From: Endotrypanum monterogeii
Lineage: Eukaryota > Euglenozoa > Kinetoplastea > Trypanosomatida > Trypanosomatidae
Length of the DNA: 64,000 nucleotides
NCBI GenBank assembly: GCA_000333855.2
Contig: CM007333.1
Location: 518,979-582,978 of the forward strand
Reading direction: 5' to 3'
The notes under the pieces are model-generated. The model saw only the letters and a program-made list of their open reading frames with translations, was not told where the DNA came from and made no database searches. Made by a program: the position numbers and the translations under genes. Of the stretch, positions 51,501-61,500 are shown one piece after another (position 1 is the first letter of the stretch; each line of letters starts with the position of its first letter).

Positions 51501-53526
51501 TTGCGACGTCCTCCAGGCCTGCACCGTGCCCTAACTTCACCTCGTGCCCCGTCAGGAGATATTCTCCATACATGGTATCCCATATCTTTCCGCCGCGGCG
51601 CAAGAACTTGCGGAGCTCGGCATCACGCCACAGATGCAGCAAATCAAACTTAACGTTGTGACCGACAAGAACATCGTACTCGTCCAGTGGCGGCAAAAAA
51701 AGCGAGTCCTTGGATGACTTCTCGACGAGATGATTCTGGCTGGTCATGGATGGGTCATCATAGCGCATGGAAACGCTGCGGTCGAAGTATCGCCTCGGTA
51801 TGAAGACGTTCCCCTTGTAGTCGCGAGCCCCGGAAAGGACGACATAATTCTCCTTTGTGAAGGGGTTTGCAACACGCTTGTAGCGCCGCATCGTCGTCGT
51901 CTCTAAATCCACGATGAGGTAGCGACGCAGGCCGTCCAACGCCTTCTTTTCGCGCTCCAGGCGGCCTTGATCCTCGTATATTTTTTTACGCCACTGCTGT
52001 AGCCCGAACACGACCTCAGCGTCGTTGATGTTAACCCTGTTGAGGAAACTAGCAGTGGTGATCTGGGGAACAGGATTGTTTTTTGCATCTCTCTCCGTCT
52101 CCTGGATCCGCGTGAAGGCCACCGCAGCCTCCTCCTGGGCTGGGATGCTGTTCACGGCACTCATGATGGCCGGGGAAACTTTGTGCAGGCGCTCAGAGAA
52201 GAGCCTGTTGGCAAGCGCAGTGAAACCGCGGTGGAGGTAGCGCTCCATCTTTTCCTCGTCCTTGCGCAGGTGATTTTCTGGGGTACAGTTTTGCCGGATA
52301 CGCTCCCATGTACCACGTGGATCCTCCTCCTCGTTGAGTCCCTTCGCGACATTGTGCCCTCCCAAGTAGGGCGACAAGCTTGAGATCTCTGCAACGAAGA
52401 ATGGACTTTTGGGGCGGCATGTTCGAGCGAAGGCCACGAGCTGCGATGCCTTGGTGCGGGCTGTGGGCACAAACAACGAGATAGAGGAGCTGCCCTCCCC
52501 GTAAAGAAGTGTAGTGAGTGCGTTGAGCTTCGCGGTCTCCTCTGCAAGGCTTCTGATCATATGCACCGACTGCGAGCGCCGCTGAGAATCAAAGATGGTG
52601 ACAATCATCGTGTACCCCTCTGTGATAGTGCCCTTGCCAACGCGTACATTTATGTCGACAACGAAGACGTTCACCGCTTTGACAGCGCGCCGCACAATCT
52701 GCTCTACAGGATTCAGCGCTTTGCGACTTCCGGGGGTGCCAAAACGTCGATGTACATTGAGCAGCACATCCCAACCCAAAACGGCACTTCGGGCAGCGCA
52801 GTTCGACTTGAGCGTCTCACTCGGTAAGTAGGCGCCAGCATCAACGTCAAACATTGGCGGATCCACGTTGGTGCCATTAAACTGACGCTGCGTCAGCAAA
52901 TAGGCTGCGTGTTCAAGGCCAAGAGGCATGTCCACACCCTTTACAACCTCCTGCTGTGCTCTAAAGGCCAAGAACGTGATGCCCCATATGTCCGGCGCCA
53001 ATGCCAGCCTCTTCATCACTTTCGCGCTGAGCAACGCCGCGGCAGACTTCACGTCAGCCGAGGTGTCGTTGCTGAAGAGAAGCCCAGCGATGTAGTCCTC
53101 GCCTATGCGCTCATCCATCCACATGGCAGCCCTCCAGATGAGTGCCTCCCCCACAAGTGCGACTTCATTCGTTGTGGCACAGTAGACGGCGAAGAGCTTC
53201 TGTACGGGGTCGTAGGCAAGCGTGAAGATGCAGTACTGTGCCTTAGCCAACAACATCTTTGGATCATCGGCTACCACCGTGGGTGAAAAGGGGTTCTGTC
53301 GGGCTGGGTACCACTTCATCGCCGGCAGCCGTGTCCCCGAGGCAGCAGGCGGGTCACTACCCAGTTGCACTGCAGGAGGGACCGCCGTACTGTCAGCGAC
53401 CGCATATCTGGGAGGTATCGAAGAGGTTGCCGTGTAGCAAACCGGGCATATAAAGGCGCTGCTGCTGAGAATTTCTGTCACGATGTTTGGCGGTTGGCCA
53501 ATAATACTCGCGTACCGGCGCAACAT
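48583..53526 (-). CDS. POLID: Mitochondrial DNA polymerase I-like protein, POLID type
   Basis: Family-A DNA polymerase of 1647 residues. Kinetoplastids have several mitochondrial Pol I paralogues (POLIA-D) for kinetoplast DNA; length and position beside the dynein/MAPK genes point to POLID. The 3'-5' exonuclease shows VDLETT (about 539-544) and GHNVKFD (about 624-630). In the polymerase, motif A is EADYSQLE (about 1362-1369), motif B RQQAKIFSFQRQYGAG, and motif C TVHDCVWVD (about 1581-1588), where most relatives have HDE. The long N-terminal region (about 1-500) is unrecognised apart from an early CPVC. The frame is open 34 codons further up, but a classic pyrimidine tract plus AG (53575-53536) lies inside that stretch, so I start at 53526; the new N-terminus MLRRYASII looks like an import signal. 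Confidence 0.92.
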   Translation of the reverse strand: MLRRYASIIGQPPNIVTEILSSSAFICPVCYTATSSIPPRYAVADSTAVPPAVQLGSDPPAASGTRLPAMKWYPARQNPFSPTVVADDPKMLLAKAQYCIFTLAYDPVQKLFAVYCATTNEVALVGEALIWRAAMWMDERIGEDYIAGLLFSNDTSADVKSAAALLSAKVMKRLALAPDIWGITFLAFRAQQEVVKGVDMPLGLEHAAYLLTQRQFNGTNVDPPMFDVDAGAYLPSETLKSNCAARSAVLGWDVLLNVHRRFGTPGSRKALNPVEQIVRRAVKAVNVFVVDINVRVGKGTITEGYTMIVTIFDSQRRSQSVHMIRSLAEETAKLNALTTLLYGEGSSSISLFVPTARTKASQLVAFARTCRPKSPFFVAEISSLSPYLGGHNVAKGLNEEEDPRGTWERIRQNCTPENHLRKDEEKMERYLHRGFTALANRLFSERLHKVSPAIMSAVNSIPAQEEAAVAFTRIQETERDAKNNPVPQITTASFLNRVNINDAEVVFGLQQWRKKIYEDQGRLEREKKALDGLRRYLIVDLETTTMRRYKRVANPFTKENYVVLSGARDYKGNVFIPRRYFDRSVSMRYDDPSMTSQNHLVEKSSKDSLFLPPLDEYDVLVGHNVKFDLLHLWRDAELRKFLRRGGKIWDTMYGEYLLTGHEVKLGHGAGLEDVAKSYGGRTAKLDAVKRAWAEGKETYEIPYTTLTEYLHGDLENTELIFCKHMERALEQRQVIICCARMEGLLCTTEMEYNGLKTNVDLAQRQGNELTTKVLELRRQLEESIPQEIPHDCRKFFNWSSNQHLITFFFGGKLTLSTNARESKALTGELFSRHNLFLPPEYFPQTSYPNGVFLRPPVHVLGIGDCAMMAGMSPEKGTRLFRGYLEAYMRQASFRKSASILESLRRESTTVSRLNTDARGETSALANLLPRRHLFLFAALTPSGDDGVAKLFVKNPISGESVTLTESDKADQLERFINGQVEKHTEMIIPADDDASVRDTSFADAHVTILARDAGFSFMHYIRSDAALARYLESHSGYLDAVEPKLRYNISLADTVSIFAYYKHHHANDLLAVPGGSRREASSSKGGAAESLGPVIPPKALPKVGKRNKLGVAEAFKKALLQEAMMKPEEWCSYYIDIFLHMANAALQHEALSSESSKARKPKKTHAARTDEDLPVLLRQRRAFVGYYNALPDAERKRLALMCLVGRTASSPYDCFAVPCAHDDLVKVNIKGRLAQYIPNELEAEHVMRRFRSSTTRQLQVGEDTLRYFKSNHEDKTANVILELRALEKLIGTYYERTDGGTGMVSLVHSTDSCIHHELIHNKTNTGRLASANPNCQNIPKEDKSTLRDMFISRFGDKGMCIEADYSQLEVVALAVLASDEQMLDDLRHNVDFHCKRVTMMRPDLKYTDVLQRAKKNKEPEFVKLRQQAKIFSFQRQYGAGVRMLSQSTGLTQDQVRMLIEKENETYRGVEVFNKMVTLSANNYDASLQNGVRNVRGHQFFKGMFPVLTGSRYVFTESDVPEGMLRERDAVRKSTNFSPTHLKNYPVQGFAGEIVQVMLGVLWRHFLANNNYNGLAVLTNTVHDCVWVDCHVSVYRQVAKDVELIMDGVRTVLNALFPEMQVSVDFPCDVVAGENMGALRPIIEETTL

Positions 53527-54899
53527 TGTGACACCCTGAAGACGAAATCCGGGTGGAAGCGAGAGACAGATGAGCTCCTGTTTCTTATGACCCACACCAA
53601 AGCTAACGGTGCAGTACTCCTCATCCACAATATTTCTTCTTCTTGTCCCTCCCCTTTTTTTCCTCCTCAGTCAGGCGAATGGCCACTTAATCTGGAAGTG
53701 TGCAATCCAACAAAATGTGCAAGAACACAATGTGGACTTATGCCCCCCTGTTTCTCCTCCTCTTGTAGTTGAGCAACTCGTGTGGTGCGAATATGTACGT
53801 TCTGATGGTTGAGTGTCTGAAATCCTATGAGGTGACATGCAAACACCAAGAGAGATGAATAAGCAGATCGTAGCGTGATGTGGCGCCTCTGGTAGTATTC
53901 TGCCAGACCACTACCTTCCACCACTTTTTTTCCTGCTTTGGTTTATATACGCGATGCGAGCACAGAGGAGCAAGCGAGTAATGATATGAAACTGACCCGC
54001 CTCGATTTTGCTCTCGCTGACAGCAACAGCAAAAAAAAAAAAAACTGTTGTTGCTCAGAGAGACTCGGAAATATCAGACGGAGCTTCGGTCTATTATATC
54101 ACGCTTTGCCGATGCGACTCCCACCACGTTCCCTTTTGCGGTCTGTAACTCTTGTCGCTGTGAAGACACAAATGGATGCGGGGGGAAAAAAAAAGGGTAG
54201 GACAGAAAGAAGGTAGATAAATGTAAGAATTGTGCGATGATGAAGAGTCCAATATATAAATATAAATATAAGGAAGGTTGGATGATACACTGAAATACAC
54301 CCCAGGATATAACAGCGCTTGCCGAAAGTAGGATGAGAAGCCTCACCCCTGAGGTGCACCAAACAGCAGATGCCATGGCCAGTTATCACAATACCACCCC
54401 TCTCCTCCCCTCCCCCATACACACACCAGACAAAAAAAAGTACATCCCTCTCAACAACAGCGACTGTTTGTAGAAAAAGAGATGAGAAACGCGACCCTTA
54501 AAGGCTAGCTGGTGATTTCGCTTCAAACGACGACACAGACAAAACATTTGCCCTGGGCGACAGAAGACGCAGCGTGAACGACTATCTATTTCGTTTGCTA
54601 GCATGTTTGTTTGGGTGTGTGTGTGTGTGTGCATGCAGTCTACTGCAGAGCGGACTATTCAAAATCGAAACGCATAGTGGGGGAGAAAAAATAACTTTGC
54701 ACGTAGCGACCCACATGTGCAAATAGATGATTGATATGAGTAGATGAATAGAAGAGGGAAATACGTCATCGACCATTGCCTGTTGACCACTACTGCTACC
54801 GTCACCACCCTCCGACGCGCCAGAGAGCAAGAGCTTATTATGTATTCATTTTTTTTTTTTTTTTGGGGGGGGGGAGGAATGTGTGTGCTTCTTTTCTTC
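53527..54899 (-). other. Intergenic: POLID 5' region and MAP kinase 3' flank
   Basis: Apart from the POLID acceptor nothing is supported. The stretch 53640-53960 is of ordinary composition but without an ATG-initiated gene. A TG array lies at 54616-54631, and a T-run followed by a G-run at 54850-54875 adjoins the kinase stop. Confidence 0.6.
53536..53575 (-). promoter_or_regulatory. Trans-splice acceptor fixing the POLID start
   Basis: On the minus strand a C/T-rich tract runs into TTCAG (AG at 53537-53536), leaving only nine bases to the ATG at 53526. It removes the upstream in-frame start codons from the mature mRNA. Confidence 0.65.
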
Positions 54900-56651
54900 T
54901 CAAACTCCTCGGGACGCAGGAGGCACATGCGCACACTTCAATTGTTGAAGCTGCCGCTGCACATCACGCGATGCTTCGATCTCTTCCTCATAGAGGGTGC
55001 GCAGCGCCTGTGCAGTGGTAATGCGGTGATCGAACTCCCACATGAACGGAGGGATGTCGTCAACGACGATGCACGGATGCGCATTCTGGTAGGCAACGAT
55101 ATCTTTCATTTCCTTTCGCGCAACAGCTGGGTCAGCAGTACCGCAGCGCATAATTTCATCTCTGATGTCATACAGCGAGCGGAAAAAGGGGTCGCGTAGA
55201 GCCTCCACGGCGGTTGGTCGCTTGCGTGGATCAAAGGAGAGCAACTTTGCTATGAGTATACCCAGGTCAATAGGTACATCAACGTTGGAGTTGAAGAGGG
55301 CGGTATGGAAAAGAACCTGGGAGTAAGCTTGGTTGTTCAGTGCACCCGAGTCTCTGCCTCTTGAAGTGCCGTTGAGAAAAAGAATGTCTTTTATGAAGTA
55401 CTTGCCTTCATCGCCTCCTTCGAACATCTCATCGACCTGCTCCGGCGACTGCGGCACATCACGCAGCCCTGGTGTCTCCAGAATCAACGTCAGCTGGGAC
55501 AGGTAATTTGCACCAGGAAACAAGGGGCGGCGCAGCAGCATCTCGGCCAGGATACACCCCACAGACCACATATCAATCGCGTAGTTGTAGCGACTCATGA
55601 TGAGCAGCTCTGGTGCTCGGTAGTAGCGAGTGACTACGTATTCGGTAAGACTGTACAACGGAGGATGCTCGGCTGAGTTCGAAGCGCGGAATTCGCCGTG
55701 AGAGTCCGAAGATGACCAACATAATCGGCGCCAGCCCTCCAGCTCCTCCACGCTTGACCCAGCCGCCACCGCGACCGAGTTAAAAGCACTTTCATGTGGG
55801 CAAACAGGAACTCCGCCTCTGGAAAGACCAAAGTCGCACAGCTTGGCGTCGCAGTTGCCGTTGAGCAAGACGTTCCCAGGTTTCAGGTCGCGATGGATGA
55901 CACCACTGCTGTGCACAAACACCAACGCCTTGATAAGCTGATAGGCAATAAAGCGGAGTTGATCGATTCGAATTTCTTGTGAAGACCTCAGCAGAGACTC
56001 GAGGTCCGTGTCCATGAGGTCTGTCACCAGGTATATGTCCTCCAACGAGGCCGATGACGTCGCGCCTGCGGGGACAGGTGAACGCCCGACATCCATGAGC
56101 CGCACTATATTGGGATGCCCCTTCAAATACTTCAACACCTTCACCTCCCGCAAGATGCGGCGTCCATCTACGAGATCATCGAGAACTTTTGTCACCTTCT
56201 TGATCGCGACAAACGGCGACACTGCTCCGTGTGCCAGCCTACGGCGCCTGAACGGCTCTGAGAGCAAGTTGAGAACCTGCACGGGTCTACCCTGCGCTGC
56301 CCCCTGAAGAGCAGCCGGAGTGCGGAAGTACAAAGGAGCACTGTTGGCGCGATGTAACCGCGTCACAATGTGCCCCTCCTCCTCGATTGTGCGCATCACC
56401 TCATTGTAATGAACACTGGATGGAACGAGCCGAAGATCCACAGCAGCACACACCACACCATATGCACCATACCCAATCGCACTCAGCACCTCGAAGTGCG
56501 GCGCGACCGTGAAAAGAGAACCCCTCACGCGATACACCTTGCTGTGTTCATTAGAGCAATCCATCGTTGCCGGCGCACCACCGCCGCTGAAAAGCATCCC
56601 GCTGTCTACAGCCATCTCGATGAACGGTAGCGCCGCTTCATTGTACATCAT
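54900..56651 (-). CDS. MPK7: Atypical MAP kinase, MPK7-like
   Basis: CMGC-group protein kinase of 583 residues from the ATG at 56651 (a second ATG is directly adjacent; Met13, Met19 and Met30 are alternatives). Motifs: glycine loop GYGAYG (60-65), VAIKK (148-152), HRDLKPGN (253-260), DFG (273-275), the TEY activation motif (336-338) and RAPE (345-348). Two insertions are unusual: about 80 residues between the glycine loop and the VAIKK lysine, and about 60 between DFG and TEY. The C-terminus ends in a charged helix (about 545-575). From memory this matches LmaMPK7 (LmjF.13.1640), linked to restraint of parasite growth and translation. A tiny upstream frame (56704-56663) may precede the start, depending on where the mRNA is spliced. 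Confidence 0.93.
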   Translation of the reverse strand: MMYNEAALPFIEMAVDSGMLFSGGGAPATMDCSNEHSKVYRVRGSLFTVAPHFEVLSAIGYGAYGVVCAAVDLRLVPSSVHYNEVMRTIEEEGHIVTRLHRANSAPLYFRTPAALQGAAQGRPVQVLNLLSEPFRRRRLAHGAVSPFVAIKKVTKVLDDLVDGRRILREVKVLKYLKGHPNIVRLMDVGRSPVPAGATSSASLEDIYLVTDLMDTDLESLLRSSQEIRIDQLRFIAYQLIKALVFVHSSGVIHRDLKPGNVLLNGNCDAKLCDFGLSRGGVPVCPHESAFNSVAVAAGSSVEELEGWRRLCWSSSDSHGEFRASNSAEHPPLYSLTEYVVTRYYRAPELLIMSRYNYAIDMWSVGCILAEMLLRRPLFPGANYLSQLTLILETPGLRDVPQSPEQVDEMFEGGDEGKYFIKDILFLNGTSRGRDSGALNNQAYSQVLFHTALFNSNVDVPIDLGILIAKLLSFDPRKRPTAVEALRDPFFRSLYDIRDEIMRCGTADPAVARKEMKDIVAYQNAHPCIVVDDIPPFMWEFDHRITTAQALRTLYEEEIEASRDVQRQLQQLKCAHVPPASRGV

Positions 56652-58526
56652 TTTTTTTTAAATTACCCTAGTGACATGTACTTTTTTCCAGTGGCGTTTC
56701 TCATTTTTTTTTCCCAATGAGCGGAGGTGAGCCGGTTAAGGAGCCAGGGGGGGTGCGCGCGCATGTGTGTTTGTGTGCGCGTGTGTGTGTGTATATATAT
56801 GTGTGTGTGGAGGAGGGCGAATGGGAAGTGGGGTGACAAAGCGCAAACTCATACATCAGCTGCGCGGAGTCAACGTAGTTCTGTTCTCATCAACGAACCC
56901 TCGCTTCTCAGGCTATCGTATGAGGTAGACGCCGCGCCATATGCTGGGACTTGCAGGGATCCATTGCGTCGTATGATTCAATGCTAAACAAAGGCTTTAC
57001 ACCCCTGACCGACCCATCCACCGCCAAAGGCCCTCTCAACATAGCGTCACCGAGCGAACGTTACGAGCCAATTCGAAGCCGCCTTCCTCACGCTGTCCGC
57101 CACGCGGTGCGCTCCTGTTGGAGAGGCAGGGCGCCCCAAGCAGCAAACAGTAGAAAAAAAACAGATTCAAACACCCTTCGGACCCCTGGAGCACCGACCC
57201 TCCATATGGGCAAAAAAAAATCTGTTTGATGTCGCATTTTGCGAAAGACGTCACGCGATTCACGAGCCTCACCGCCGATAAACAAAGAGGAACACCACAT
57301 CGCCCACACGTCACCAGGCCGTAGGCACCTAAGATCAACTGTCCCTTTCAGAGGAGGAGCAGAAATGTCGGAAAACACAGTGGACTGTTTGTTTTCTACG
57401 CACGCTTAGTTGTAGAGCGTAATGCCCCCCCCCCTTCCGTATAGGAAGAGAGAGAGATGCACCATATTGGTGTCAAGTGCCTTCAACCGACGATAGGGCG
57501 ACAGCGCGCTTAAGGATTCAGTCCCAAGAAAAAAAAAGAAAAATTGACATTCCCAGAACTCACTGAGAACAGTGAGACCGACACAATGTGAGGGACTTTA
57601 GAGGAGAAGTGTATTATCCCCGTCTCGTCTGTGGGGATAAAAGTGGCGGGCTAGTGTGTTGCAAACACGAATCATGGTGTATTGTCCATCACTGGAGCTG
57701 CAGCTATCATTTTCATTGATGACGGCTGCGCCTTGTTGGGAAAACAAGTCAAGAGCTAAAGCTGTTTACAGAAAAAAAAAAAAGAGCAAGGCGAGGAGGA
57801 GAAGTGCAAGAGCTCGTAGGTGGGCTCAGTGGATGAGACGACTTGAGAGCGGGAGGCGTCTTGTTAGATGACATTCTTGACTGTTGCCTACTGCCCTCAA
57901 GACCTGCTCATCTCCATAGCGCTGTTTGAGAGGCTGGAGACCATTAAAAAACGGCCGCATGTGTGCCGCATCAATCTGCACGCGCAGAAACAGTGAATAC
58001 CGGTCAGCACATCCCACACAAGGGTTACACCGCCGTACCCACACAGGCACAGGGCCACTCAGAAGTGTGCGTGCTGTTTATTAACGGTGTAGTGAACTAT
58101 TTGGGGAGGAGGGTGTAGTGACACTGAAAAGTCGGTGTAAAAAAAGACATGGGCAGCGTGTGGGGGAGAGTGTTGGCAAAAAGCTGCATAGTTTACGTCC
58201 TCAGAAAATACATAGTGTGTCCCACAAAAGCGAACAAACTGGGGGGCAACACACACGCGCGCTTACGAAGGATTTTTTCATCAAAAAGAAGTTAAGAACT
58301 ACTGAACATGATAATTTCAAAACACACTCGATACATCGTCGTCACCCAACCGCCTTTTCTCCCTTCCCCTCTTGGCAGCGGTGACTACTGCGCAACACCG
58401 ACTGAGGTGCTACAACACAGAAATCAGAGCAAAAATACGGCATCTCTCTGCAGCAGGGTGCAGAGACGCCTTGTCCGATGTTGTCGCTAGGTGCAAACTC
58501 CGGACGTCGCGAAAGCAAAAAAACGC
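56652..58526 (-). other. Intergenic: MAP kinase 5' region and dynein 3' flank
   Basis: No gene is supported. Features are T-runs at 56652-56660 and 56704-56712, a TG/TA array (56764-56810), a stretch of ordinary composition (about 56860-57430), a C-run at 57425-57435 and A-runs at 57770-57783. The splice acceptor of the kinase is not obvious: the nearest C-rich tract (about 56728-56755) is followed by several AGs. Confidence 0.55.
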
Positions 58527-61500
58527 CTACTCGACTACATCCAGCAACAAGCCTACGCCAGCGATCACCCACTTGCGCGATGGCTGCTTGCTCTTCAGGA
58601 AAAACCCGACTACAAAGCCGGGGCCGCGTGCCTGTGTCTTGTACATCGGGCATTCATACTGGTCGCGCCGATCAATCTTTGTCAGTGGCAAAGAGCGAAC
58701 CTGCATAATAGGCATCTTGGGATACAATTCCTTTAGGCGACTTTCTTCGATGCAGCCAGCCGTGGAATCCCAGCGAGCTCCCTCCATTGCCAACCCAGAT
58801 ACGTAGCAACCATCGCGGGCGTTGGACTCGATCTGGTCAGCAGACTTCTTCAGCACATCTACCACCAGTGCCATCTGGTCAAGATCAAAGCTGTTGACGA
58901 TAGAAGTGGTCTGCATGATGGCGGTCAAGAAGGACATAGGGTTGAAAAATAGGGCGATGTTAGTGACCTTCGGCGTCTGCAGATCGACATTCCAGCTGAT
59001 GAGCTGCTCATTGCGCATTACGAAGTTCTCCACCCACCCACCGAGCATGCGCTGTGACATAAAAGACACCCGCGCCCATCGCTCCGGCATTTTATCCAGG
59101 TAGATCTGATCAAATAGCTCCTGCATTGCGGCACTCATCGATAGCGCACCTTTAAGGCCAAGGTCCAGCTCATCAAGCGAAGCACGAAGGGTATCAATCA
59201 GGACATTCATGCGCTCGCTCTCCTGGTAGAAAACGTGCTGCTGCGGTGAACGGTCGTCCTCGAGGCGCTCTGACAGATCCTGCAGGTTGTGCGGTTCCGG
59301 CAAGCGCTCCCGGATCTCATCTATCTTCTGCTGCACAATGTCTTGCGGACTCAGCATGTCCCCGCCAGTGTGCTTTTTAGGCTGGAGTTCGTTAATGGTC
59401 TTGAAGAGCACGTCAGCCTGCATTGTACGATAGTTAATTTCCGCGTTGGGATGGAGTCCGTACAGCAGCGGCGACTCAGTCGGGAAGTCTTCAGCAGACG
59501 TGAGCCATTGCATGTACTCCTGAAAGCTCATCGGAGCCGGCACTGAGACACCAGGGGCGATCTGCAGACCATCACAGCACTCTGCAATGATATAACTCTG
59601 CAAGTACGCCATGGATAGGACGCGATCCCAGTCGTCGGTGATGTGGCCGCCGTACATAATCTCCCCAAAGACGTACCGCAAATCCTCCCACGGAACCTTG
59701 GGCCGATCCTCGATGTAGTTCGCTGCCACCTCCATGCAAGTCGTGAGATCGCCGGCGTTGAAAGGGTAAGCACGGTTCCAGCCCAGTGGGCCAAACTTCT
59801 TCCGCTCCACCACGACTGCGTGGAAAAAGCACATGGAGAACATAATGCAGCGATACTCGGTCGGCTTCGCGCTCTTTTCCCACGGCTCGTCGCTGAAATT
59901 ACTTATGGCACGCACAATGTTTTGCCGAATTCCCGTTGGAGGCTCCGAGGTCAGCTTCACCGAGCGCTGCAAGATACCAATGGGGATCACTCGTGAGGGC
60001 TCAGCGCTGAGGAAAACACGAAAATCCCGGTGCCCCTTTACGCCATCAAATGGAATTTCATCATCTGTAACCACAATTGCATCCTCCTCACTAGCCCCCT
60101 GCGCTCCTTCCTCGCCCGTCTCACCACCATCATCTTCATTCCCACCGTCCTCATCTGTCTCGCCCTCGCCATCCTCGCCCTGGGTGGGGTCCGACTTCCC
60201 TTCGGCATCCTCCTCGCCGAGCGTCTCCTTGGCGCCGCCACCTCCGGCGGAGGCAAGGCGTTCCCCGGCCTTCCTCTCGGCGATCTCCTTGCGAAGCTGT
60301 GCAACGCGTGTGTAGGTCTCGGCGTAGGTGTCGAGACGACGCTCCAATGAGCGCAACCACTTCTCAACTAGGTGAATGTTCGACAACAGCGCCCATCCAC
60401 CCTCGGCAAAACACTTCTCCAGAGCACGGTCCGCCACCACCTCCTGACCCTGCCCCAGCGACACGTTAAAGAAGTTCTCCTTGTCGTACGTATAGCCCAG
60501 CTTGCGGCCTAGCTCTTCGACGGACTTGACAGGGTCCACACCAGGAGACAAGATGAAGAAAAGAGGCGTCGTCGTGCTCGAGTTCTGGAACGAGAGAGAG
60601 ATGTCCACGGCCTGATCAGAGACAAAAAAGCGTCCGATACTGTCGCCTACAAACGTTTCCAGCGCAGCTGTCAATCGATCAGGTCGCAAGCAACGAAGCA
60701 CAAGGAGGCGTTCAAAGTTCGAGAGGTTCTTCCACTCACCCGGCATCTTCTCCAGCTCGGGCTTCTCAAGCTCACAGTATTGGAGCCATCGATTGTTCTC
60801 TGCTAAGTCAACGGGGAGCAAGTTGAACGACGGCGTTGAACCCTCTACCTCAGCTAACGCCTGCACCGCATCCCAGTTCGGCTGCGCACACCACCCAGCC
60901 ACCGTTTCTGGGCGCTCGACGCCGGTCTTCTTTTTGCCACGTAGGAGAAAATCTAACTGCTTCAGATCAATCTCGTTACGGCGGCTCAAAATGCCAAAGG
61001 TGAGAAGGCTGGAGAAGATGAGCTTGTGTCGTTCAAAGAGACCACGTGACACATACGCGAAGACGCTCTCTGTAATGGACTGGATGACGTTAACAACACG
61101 CTTGGTCACATCTTTTTTATTCTCCGGCTGCGGCGCAGTCGCCAGAGCCTTATTGAAGACTACCATGAAGGCCTCCAGTGAGTACTGATACATGTGATCG
61201 ATCTTCCACAGTTGATCAATCTGGAAAAAGAGGAGAGATCCGCGTACTGCCACGTCGGTGTAGCGCAGACGGTTCTGTGCGATATCCCTCTGCGTGATGA
61301 CGGCCTGTGCAAACGAGGCATTGATGTCTTTCGCCTTCTTCTTGGTCGTCTCCAAGTTTTCAACAAGAGTGACGTTCTCGAGGATATCGCCTGTTGCATT
61401 TGTAAGCTCGTAGAGCAGCCCATCCTCGCACTGCTGCAACTCGATCGTCATTGTGTTCATCTGCCGAATAAGCATACCACGCTTCTTCTCCAAATCTGGC

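Noticed and set aside
53667..53924. 85-codon minus-strand frame upstream of POLID
   Set aside because: No ATG at its beginning and no splice tract; chance frame in an intergenic stretch.
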